Shown here piece by piece: positions 19,728 through 24,552 of a DNA stretch of 24,552 nt. This stretch comes from an uncultured Pseudomonadota bacterium (lineage in GTDB: Bacteria; Pseudomonadota; Gammaproteobacteria; Burkholderiales; Rhodocyclaceae). Made by a program: the position numbers and the translations under genes. The DNA lies in assembly GCA_946479855.1 (NCBI GenBank), contig CAMLHL010000044.1, positions 1-24,552 of the forward strand, given 5' to 3'. Below the pieces are notes generated by a model, which was not told the origin of the DNA, did no database searches, and saw only the letters and a program-made list of their open reading frames with translations. How positions within the stretch are numbered: the first letter of the stretch is position 1; every line of letters begins with the position of its first letter.

Positions 19728-20110
19728 GCGCCGGCCAGGACTGTCCCTGCGGCAGCGGCCGGCCCTACGCCGCCTGCTGCAGCCGGCTGCACGCCGGCGC
19801 CGAAGCCGCCCCGAGCGCCGAAGCGCTGATGCGCTCGCGCTACAGCGCCTACGTGCTGAAACTGGACGAGTACCTGCTCGCCACCTGGCACCCGACGACG
19901 CGGCCGAGCGAACTCGATCTCGACGCCGACTCGACCAAGTGGCTCGGCCTCCAGGTCAAACGCCACGCCGTGCAGGACGCCGCCCACGCGACGGTCGAGT
20001 TCGTCGCCCGTTACCGCATCGAGGGGCGCGGCCACCGCTTGCACGAACTGAGCCGCTTCGTTTGCGAAGACGGCCGCTGGTATTACGTCGACGGCGACCT
20101 GCTGGCCTGA
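19724..20110 (+). CDS. ychJ: YchJ-like UPF0225 protein with N-terminal SEC-C zinc motif
   Basis: This 128-residue protein starts with a SEC-C motif, CPCGSGRPYAACC (C7, C9, C18, C19), a small zinc-binding element also found at the end of SecA. The rest (EALMRSRYSAYVLKLDEYLLATWHP, then a beta-rich NTF2-like fold ending WYYVDGDLLA) is the UPF0225/YchJ core. The E. coli protein is about 150 residues and has a second SEC-C motif at its C-terminus; this one lacks that. The start is GTG, overlapping the rdgC stop. Function is not established; SEC-C domains commonly contact ribosomes or nucleic acid. Confidence 0.88.
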   Translation: MSAGQDCPCGSGRPYAACCSRLHAGAEAAPSAEALMRSRYSAYVLKLDEYLLATWHPTTRPSELDLDADSTKWLGLQVKRHAVQDAAHATVEFVARYRIEGRGHRLHELSRFVCEDGRWYYVDGDLLA

Positions 20111-20389
20111 GCGGTGGGCCAATTTCGATTTTGGCCCAAATTTCCGGTTGACCGTGGGATTCTGCCAGCGATCCCTGGCTGTCTTTCGACAAGCCCATTA
20201 TTAACGTCTGCTTCCTGGCAGGCAGCTGATGGCTGCTACTCGCCCCTTCCCCAATTGCAACTATTTGTTGCGAAGCCGGATTTGTCTGAAATACCGGCTA
20301 TAACTGAAGTGACGGGGTGGAAAAACACGTCGTCATGATGGTTGGCAATGTTACATAGCTTTCAAGTATTAGCCATTTGGGAGAGAAAA
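20111..20389. other. Non-coding gap after ychJ with hairpin and reduced GC
   Basis: After the hairpin described separately, the remaining roughly 250 bp show no convincing gene. A 74-codon frame (20114–20338) has no ribosome binding site and no recognisable family. The composition is visibly less GC-rich than the flanks and continues through the next two genes. TATAAC at 20299–20304 and TTGGCA (20342–20347) with TATTAG (20367–20372, 19-nt spacer) are weak promoter candidates for the gene at 20390. Confidence 0.4.
20115..20138 (+). terminator. Hairpin downstream of ychJ, probable transcription terminator
   Basis: TGGGCCAA (20115–20122) and TTGGCCCA (20131–20138) form a perfect 8-bp stem with an 8-nt loop, starting 4 nt after the ychJ stop. 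The run after it is AAATTT rather than a strong U-tract, so termination could be partial. Its position at the end of the thiS–ychJ run supports the call. Confidence 0.5.
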
Positions 20390-20746
20390 ATGACCAAGGA
20401 CACCGTGAAAATTGCCCTGACTGCTATTGCGATAGGTTTGATGGCTTCCTCTACGTCCTTTGCTGCGAATGCCCCGATTTACGGCAGCCAGCTGATGACA
20501 AATCAGGAACGTATTGAGCATCGCAACAAGCTGAGAGCGGCGAAGACCGTTGAAGAGCGCGAACAAATCCGCTTGCAGCATCATGAGCAAATGCAACTCA
20601 GGGCCAAGGAGCAAGGCGTCACCTTGCCGGATACGCCGCCAGCCCTAGGCGGTGGTCAGGGGCGCCAAATGGGGCCGGGAGGCGGCATGGGAGGCATGGG
20701 CCCCGGCGGTGGAATGGGGGGTATGGGTCCCGGACGGAACCGCTAA
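20390..20746 (+). CDS. Small exported protein with Gly/Met-rich C-terminal repeats
   Basis: This 118-residue protein begins with a Sec signal peptide (basic MTKDTVK, hydrophobic IALTAIAIGLMA, cleavage after SFA near residue 23–24). Next come NAPIYGSQLMTNQERIEHRNKL and a charged, likely helical block with Arg, Glu, Gln and two adjacent His (QHHEQM, about 30–80), then a short linker. The C-terminus is two 9-residue MGPGGGMGG units (94–102 and 103–111) followed by MGPGRNR. The Met and His content suggests metal binding or a redox role, but no function is established. I recall similar YGSQLMT…ER proteins in other betaproteobacteria beside cytochrome b genes (memory, not checked). The ATG at 20390 is chosen over the upstream TTG because GGGAGAG lies 6 nt before it and it opens the signal peptide. 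Codon use is less GC-biased than in its neighbours. Confidence 0.78.
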   Translation: MTKDTVKIALTAIAIGLMASSTSFAANAPIYGSQLMTNQERIEHRNKLRAAKTVEEREQIRLQHHEQMQLRAKEQGVTLPDTPPALGGGQGRQMGPGGGMGGMGPGGGMGGMGPGRNR

Positions 20747-20760
20747 GCTTCCATGAAGGG

Positions 20761-20778
20761 CATCGGTAAGAACCGGTG
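20761..20778. terminator. Weak stem-loop between convergent small exported protein and cytochrome b561
   Basis: CATCGGT-AAGA-ACCGGTG can form a 7-bp stem including one G·T pair, in the 71-bp gap between the two converging genes. There is no clear U-tract, so this is only a candidate. Confidence 0.25.
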
Positions 20779-20817
20779 CACGTTCAGTTTCATTCGTCGG
20801 AAAACAGGCGCGATACG

Positions 20818-21351
20818 CTAATCAGTGGCGCGCCCTACCATCGAATGCAGTACTTTGTCTTTCAGAACCACTGCATGGAATACCGCAGCGGCAACGTGTA
20901 GCGCGACCAAAGCGATCAAAGCGTTACCGAGGCCTTCATGAAGATCCTTGAACCCCTTGGCGACCTCCTTGCTGACCGGTAGCGGCGGAAGCTCCAGCAA
21001 GCCGAGGAGGTCGATAGGCAAGCCTTTGCCGGAGACTGCGACATAACCGCAGATGGGGAGGAGCACCATCAGCAGGTAAAGACTGAGGTGGCCGGCCTTG
21101 GCGAGTGATGCAACAAGAGGGGGCATGGCATGCACAGGGCCTTTCACCAAGGCCCGTGTTAGTAACCGAGGGAGCGTCAGCAGGCCGATTAACGCGCCCA
21201 GCAGAAAGTGGATCTGCATGAGTTGGGCCCGTAAGGGATTCGATTTGTCGAAAGCTTCATGGCTCCAAACCGCGCCAATACAGAGAAGCATGAGCAAAAC
21301 CGTCAGCCAGTGCTGAATTCTGACGAGAGGAGGCCAATTCAACTGTTGCAT
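20818..21351 (-). CDS. Cytochrome b561 (bacterial CybB type), di-haem membrane protein
   Basis: This 177-residue four-helix membrane protein is of the bacterial cytochrome b561 type, which moves electrons between quinone and a periplasmic or extracellular acceptor; E. coli CybB has been described as a superoxide oxidase. Seen: RIQHWLTVLLMLLC (H14), MQIHFLLGALIGLL (H48), GHLSLYLLMVLLPICGY (H88), DLHEGLGNALIALVALHV (H138, H152) and H159. These histidines lie in or beside the four predicted helices and supply enough ligands for two haems. The frame can start at a TTG (21369), but the ATG at 21351 has a GGAAG ribosome binding site and gives the usual N-terminus. A PmrA-like box lies 46 bp upstream. 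Composition is less GC-rich than the flanks. Confidence 0.9.
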   Translation of the reverse strand: MQQLNWPPLVRIQHWLTVLLMLLCIGAVWSHEAFDKSNPLRAQLMQIHFLLGALIGLLTLPRLLTRALVKGPVHAMPPLVASLAKAGHLSLYLLMVLLPICGYVAVSGKGLPIDLLGLLELPPLPVSKEVAKGFKDLHEGLGNALIALVALHVAAAVFHAVVLKDKVLHSMVGRATD

Positions 21352-21611
21352 ATCATCTTCCGGGAGCAAGGTGAGTTCGTAGTCTAGATGGCCGCACTTA
21401 AGGAATTCTTAAACATGGTGTCGCGGCCAATTAAAGAACCGGCTGGAACGGTCTGTGAAAGCCAACGAGGTCGCGTGGACATTGACCGTTTGAATCCGCA
21501 GCCGGTAGCAGTCAGTGTGTACGTCACGCCACCCGTCTCTTCGCAAATCTTCACACACTCGTCACGCCCATGGTCTAGCATGAGTATTCCAACTTCATCG
21601 GAGCGGCAATC
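21352..21611. other. Divergent intergenic region between cytochrome b561 and the YidB-type gene
   Basis: This 260-bp gap must hold the promoters of both divergent genes. The cytochrome side has the PmrA-like direct repeat and a TAGACT -10 candidate (minus strand, 21386–21381). On the plus side I see no strong pair; GTCTAGCATGAG near 21573 is the nearest AT-containing stretch before the yidB ribosome binding site. Overlapping frames on both strands (103 and 90 codons) look like chance. Confidence 0.4.
21397..21413. promoter_or_regulatory. PmrA/BasR-like operator: CTTAAG-N5-CTTAAA
   Basis: CTTAAG-GAATT-CTTAAA has 11-bp repeat spacing and fits the HTTAAD-N5-HTTAAD consensus of PmrA/BasR-type response regulators on both strands (minus strand: TTTAAG-AATTC-CTTAAG). 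It lies 46–62 bp upstream of the cytochrome b561 ATG and 10 bp before a TAGACT -10 candidate on that strand, so it would overlap the -35 region. Regulation of the cytochrome gene is inferred. Confidence 0.5.
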
Positions 21612-22019
21612 ATGGGTCTTCTCGATTCGGTCGTCGGTGCGCTGGCCGGCGGACAAAGCGGCAGCAACAACGGTTTGGCGGATCTCGTTATGCAGTTGAT
21701 CAACAGCCAGCCGGGTGGTTTGAGTGGGCTGGTGCAGTCCTTCCAGCAGGGCGGGCTGGGCGAAATCGTCAATTCATGGGTGTCGACCGGGCAGAATCTG
21801 CCGGTGTCGGCCGAGCAATTGCAGGCTGTCCTCGGCGGCGGGCAACTGCAGAACATCGCGGCGCAGCTCGGAGTGTCGCCGGAGCAGGCTTCCGGCAGTC
21901 TGGCCGAACTGTTGCCCCAGGTGGTCGACAAGCTGACGCCGGATGGCCAGCTGCCGCCGGGGGGCGACCTGCTGGCCCAGGGGCTCGACTTGCTGAAAAA
22001 GGGCGGCTTGTTCGCCTAA
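21612..22019 (+). CDS. yidB: YidB-family protein (DUF937)
   Basis: This 135-residue protein matches the YidB/DUF937 family: MGLLDSVVGALAGG, then a Gly/Gln/Leu-rich helical repeat region with LVQSFQQGGLGEIVNSWVSTGQNLPVS and LGVSPEQASGSLAELLPQVVDKLTPDG. It has no signal peptide and no membrane helix. The family's molecular role is not established. The ATG is preceded by GGAG at a suitable distance. Its TAA overlaps, tail to tail, the stop codon of hemW on the other strand (shared CTAA), leaving no room for a terminator between them. Confidence 0.9.
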   Translation: MGLLDSVVGALAGGQSGSNNGLADLVMQLINSQPGGLSGLVQSFQQGGLGEIVNSWVSTGQNLPVSAEQLQAVLGGGQLQNIAAQLGVSPEQASGSLAELLPQVVDKLTPDGQLPPGGDLLAQGLDLLKKGGLFA

Positions 22020-23212
22020 AGGAAGCGTTCGAGCAGCACGTTCAGGAAGCGCCGGCCCCTGGCGGTCGGCGCAATTTTTTCCGGGCCGACGATGAGCAGG
22101 CCCTCGGCCTCGGCGGCTCTCAATTGCGGCAGGATGAGTTTCAGCGATTGCGCCGTCCGCGCTTCGAACAGCGAAGGATGGAAGCCGTCGGCCAGGCGCA
22201 GCCCATTCATCAGGAACTCGAAGGGCAGGCTGGCCATCTCGACCGGCTTGTCTTCCTGCAAGGCACTGCCGCTGCGGATGTTTTCCAGGTAGGCCTTGGG
22301 ATGTTTCCAGCGCATCTGGCGCAGGACGCGGTCGTGCAGGGTCAATTTCGAATGGGCGCCGGCGCCGATGCCGAGATAGTCTCCGAAATACCAGTAATTC
22401 AGGTTGTGCTTGCATTCCTTGCCCGGTTGCGCAAACGCCGATGTCTCGTAGTTGGCGAAACCGGCAGCGGCCAGCCTAATCTCAATGGCTTCCTGCATGT
22501 CGGCACAAAGGTCGCCTTCCGGTAGTTCCGGCGGGAAGGCTGCGAAGCGCGTATTCGGTTCCAGTGTCAGCTGGTAGCAGGAGAGGTGCGAGGGCGAGAA
22601 GGTCAGTGCGGTCTCGATGTCGGCGAGCGCTTGCGCGTGCGTTTGGCCCGGCAGGCCGTACATCAGGTCGAGGTTGAACGATTCGAAATACTCGCCGGCC
22701 AGGGTCGCGGCGTGCCTGGCTTCGGCGCTGCCGTGGATGCGACCGAGCACCTTGAGGTGCTCGTCGTTGAAGCTCTGGATGCCGAGTGACAGGCGATTGA
22801 CGCCGGCCGCCCGGAAGCCGGCGAATTTTTCAGCCTCGACCGTGCCCGGGTTGGCTTCGAGCGTGATCTCGGCGTCCGGCGCCAGCATGGCCAATGCCCG
22901 GAAAGCGGCGATCAGTTCGTCGATGGCGGCCGGCGAGAGGAGGCTGGGCGTGCCGCCGCCGAAAAAGACGCTGACTACCGGCCGGCCCCAGATCAGCGGC
23001 AGGGCGGATTGCAGGTCGGCGATCAGGGCGTCGACGTATTCGCGCTCGGGGATCGTCTCGCCGGCCTCGTGCGAGTTGAAGTCGCAGTAAGGGCACTTCT
23101 GTACGCACCACGGCACGTGCACGTAGAGCGCGAGCGGCGGTGAAACGCGAAATTCGAGGTTCGCTACGGTCGACGCCGGTTTTTGGGTAAAAATGGGGAT
23201 GGTGCGGGCCAT
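22016..23212 (-). CDS. hemW: HemW, radical-SAM haem chaperone (coproporphyrinogen III oxidase-like)
   Basis: This 398-residue radical-SAM protein has the cluster motif C36-VQK-C40-PY-C43 (CxxxCxxC) in VHVPWCVQKCPYCDFNS, the GGGTPS block at 85–90, and a C-terminal HemN-like domain. HemW proteins were long annotated as oxygen-independent coproporphyrinogen oxidases, but characterised members deliver haem to respiratory enzymes; the CxxxCxxC motif without a fourth Cys directly after (CPYCDF rather than HemN's CxxCxC arrangement) supports HemW. The frame extends 28 codons upstream into rdgB. I chose the ATG at 23212 because it lies 4 nt after the rdgB stop and avoids that overlap. A start nearer SPPLALYVHVPWC is also possible. 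Confidence 0.93.
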   Translation of the reverse strand: MARTIPIFTQKPASTVANLEFRVSPPLALYVHVPWCVQKCPYCDFNSHEAGETIPEREYVDALIADLQSALPLIWGRPVVSVFFGGGTPSLLSPAAIDELIAAFRALAMLAPDAEITLEANPGTVEAEKFAGFRAAGVNRLSLGIQSFNDEHLKVLGRIHGSAEARHAATLAGEYFESFNLDLMYGLPGQTHAQALADIETALTFSPSHLSCYQLTLEPNTRFAAFPPELPEGDLCADMQEAIEIRLAAAGFANYETSAFAQPGKECKHNLNYWYFGDYLGIGAGAHSKLTLHDRVLRQMRWKHPKAYLENIRSGSALQEDKPVEMASLPFEFLMNGLRLADGFHPSLFEARTAQSLKLILPQLRAAEAEGLLIVGPEKIAPTARGRRFLNVLLERFL

Positions 23213-23216
23213 GGAT

Positions 23217-23804
23217 TTACAGCGCTGGCAGGCGGGCAATGAGTTTTTGCATGGCCTGGCCGCGATGCGAGAGCTGGTTCTTGATGACGGCCGCAAGTTC
23301 GGCGGCGGTCTGGCAATGGCTCGGCACGTAGAACAGAGGGTCGTAACCGAAGCCCTCGGTGCCGCGCTGGGCTTCGAGGATTTCGCCGTGCCATTCGCCC
23401 TCGGCGATGATCGGTTGCGGGTCCTCGGCTGAACGAACCAGAATCAGCACGCAGGCGAAATGAGCCCTGCGATCGGCTTGACCGGCCAGATCGGCGAGCA
23501 GTTTCTCGTTGTTGCGGGCATCCGATTTCGGCTCGCCGGCATAGCGGGCAGAATAGACCCCCGGCGCGCCGCCGAGGGCGGCGACGCATAGCCCGGAGTC
23601 GTCGGCCAGGGCCGGCAGGCCGCTCTGGGCGGCAGCATGGCGGGCCTTGGCCAGGGCGTTCTCGACGAAGGTGCAGTGCGGTTCTTCGGCTTCGGGAATG
23701 CCCAACTGGCCTTGCGGGATGACTTCAAAGCCGAGCGGCGCCAGCAGCGCGTTCAGCTCCTTGATCTTCTTGGCGTTGTTCGAGGCGAGGACGAGTTTTT
23801 TCAT
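23217..23804 (-). CDS. rdgB: RdgB/Ham1 inosine/xanthosine triphosphate pyrophosphatase
   Basis: This 195-residue enzyme hydrolyses dITP, ITP and XTP to the monophosphates and keeps deaminated purines out of DNA. Seen: the substrate loop [11 protein letters not shown] (S8-N-N to K), [19 protein letters not shown] with D68/D69, GVYSARYAG, and the C-terminal [11 protein letters not shown] and [10 protein letters not shown] blocks. Length is normal. Its ATG overlaps the rph stop by 4 nt, and hemW starts 4 nt after its own stop, so the three genes are one operon. It shares a theme with the hypoxanthine-DNA glycosylase at 4954, since both act on purine deamination damage. Confidence 0.97.
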   Translation of the reverse strand: MKKLVLASNNAKKIKELNALLAPLGFEVIPQGQLGIPEAEEPHCTFVENALAKARHAAAQSGLPALADDSGLCVAALGGAPGVYSARYAGEPKSDARNNEKLLADLAGQADRRAHFACVLILVRSAEDPQPIIAEGEWHGEILEAQRGTEGFGYDPLFYVPSHCQTAAELAAVIKNQLSHRGQAMQKLIARLPAL

Positions 23805-24517
23805 GAGGGGAGCGCTGTTTGCTGGGCGGCGACGAGGTGGCGGATACCGAGCGTGGCGAGGTCGACCAGCACGCTCATCTGTTCGCGGGTGAACGGCTCG
23901 CCTTCGGCCGTGCCCTGGATTTCGACGATGCCGCCATTGCCGGTCATGACGACGTTCATGTCGGTATCGCAGCCCGAATCTTCCGGGTAGTCGAGGTCGA
24001 GGACCGGGGCGCCCTGGTAGATGCCAACCGAAATGGCGGCGACGTGGTCGCGCACCGGGTTGGCGGCCAGCTTGCCGGCCTTGACCAGCTTGTCGCAGGC
24101 TTCATACAACGCCACCCAGGCGCCAGTGATCGAGGCGCAGCGGGTGCCGCCGTCGGCTTGCAGGACGTCGCAATCGAGGGTGATCTGGCGCTCGCCCAGC
24201 GCCTTGAGGTCGACCACCGCGCGCAGGGCGCGGCCGATCAGGCGCTGGATTTCCTGGGTCCGGCCGGTCTGCTTGCCCTTGGCCGCCTCGCGGGCGGTGC
24301 GGGTGTGCGTCGCCCGCGGCAGCATGCCGTACTCGGCGGTGACCCAGCCCTGGCCCTTGCCGCGCAGGAAAGGCGGCACGTTTTCCTCGACGCTGGCGGT
24401 GCACAGCACGCGGGTGTCGCCCATTTCGATCAGCACCGAGCCTTCGGCGTGGCGGGTGAAATTGCGGGTGATGCGGATGGCGCGGAGCTGATCCGGTTGG
24501 CGTTGGCTGGGGCGCAT
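23801..24517 (-). CDS. rph: RNase PH, tRNA 3'-end phosphorolytic exoribonuclease
   Basis: This 238-residue enzyme trims tRNA 3' ends using phosphate. Family blocks are clear: the Arg-rich [20 protein letters not shown] region (73–92), which includes the phosphate-binding arginine, [12 protein letters not shown] (115–126), and [20 protein letters not shown]. Length is typical and the protein is complete, unlike the truncated copy in E. coli K-12. A good AAGGAAG ribosome binding site lies before the ATG. It is followed by rdgB with an ATGA overlap. Confidence 0.97.
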   Translation of the reverse strand: MRPSQRQPDQLRAIRITRNFTRHAEGSVLIEMGDTRVLCTASVEENVPPFLRGKGQGWVTAEYGMLPRATHTRTAREAAKGKQTGRTQEIQRLIGRALRAVVDLKALGERQITLDCDVLQADGGTRCASITGAWVALYEACDKLVKAGKLAANPVRDHVAAISVGIYQGAPVLDLDYPEDSGCDTDMNVVMTGNGGIVEIQGTAEGEPFTREQMSVLVDLATLGIRHLVAAQQTALPS

Positions 24518-24525
24518 GGTCTTCC

Positions 24526-24552
24526 TTATTTTTTCGGGTTGTATTTGTCGAT
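24526..24552 (-). CDS. 3' end of an unidentified upstream gene
   Basis: On the minus strand the last eight codons before a TAA (24526–24528) read IDKYNPKK, and the rph ATG follows 8 nt after this stop. This looks like the tail of a protein-coding gene in the same operon. In related bacteria phosphatase or protein-kinase genes often precede rph, but eight residues cannot identify it. Confidence 0.35.
   Translation of the reverse strand: MDKYNPKK

Noticed and set aside
20114..20338. A 74-codon frame after ychJ
   Set aside because: It begins on the ychJ terminator-like hairpin, has no ribosome binding site and no recognisable sequence pattern.
21388..21699. A 103-codon plus-strand frame (and a 90-codon minus-strand frame) between cytochrome b561 and yidB
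   Set aside because: No family match, no good ribosome binding site, and overlap with the start of the well-supported yidB gene in another frame.

Overview
The window is GC-rich, densely packed bacterial chromosome. Gene content and order (argS–SPOR protein–dsbA; rph–rdgB–hemW; thiS–thiG–trmB; ubiB; rdgC; ychJ) and the protein styles point to a betaproteobacterium, most likely of the Rhodocyclales (Dechloromonas/Azonexus/Azoarcus type). This assignment is inference from recognised families, not from a marker gene. Nearly all genes are housekeeping or common accessory genes. I see no phage, insertion sequence, CRISPR array, tRNA or rRNA.

Layout, left to right. (1) 1–3186, minus strand: ubiB (ubiquinone biosynthesis kinase-like protein) followed 5 nt later by the N-terminal half of a large SWIM-zinc-finger protein that runs off the left edge and is probably a SNF2-type helicase. 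(2) 3187–3418: divergent promoter region. (3) 3419–9322, plus strand: diguanylate cyclase, a hypoxanthine/uracil-DNA glycosylase of the GSMPG type, argS with its own -10 box, a SPOR-domain cell-division protein, dsbA with a twin-arginine-like signal, and a short-chain dehydrogenase. (4) 9353–14804, minus strand: a complete heavy-metal RND efflux operon, czcC-czcB-czcA, with 4-nt ATGA overlaps at both junctions. (5) 14869–16930, plus strand: a divergent OmpR-type response regulator and a TctE-like sensor kinase, separated from czcC by 64 bp that hold a perfect GGTCAG-C-CTGACC palindrome. (6) 16935–20110, plus strand: thiS, thiG, trmB, rdgC and ychJ, tightly packed. (7) 20111–21611: a visibly less GC-rich pocket with a small secreted Gly/Met-repeat protein and, convergent to it, a cytochrome b561. 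A PmrA/BasR-like box lies upstream of the cytochrome. (8) 21612–24552: a YidB-type protein on the plus strand, overlapping tail-to-tail with the minus-strand operon (unknown 3' fragment)–rph–rdgB–hemW.

How they work together. czcCBA plus the divergent two-component pair form a self-contained divalent-metal efflux module. The kinase gene runs almost directly into thiS, so thiamine thiazole synthesis, tRNA m7G methylation, RdgC and YchJ may partly share transcripts with the metal-sensing pair. The most novel-looking unit is the small Gly/Met-rich exported protein beside cytochrome b561 with the PmrA-like operator. I read it as a candidate envelope redox/metal-stress module; the evidence is suggestive only.
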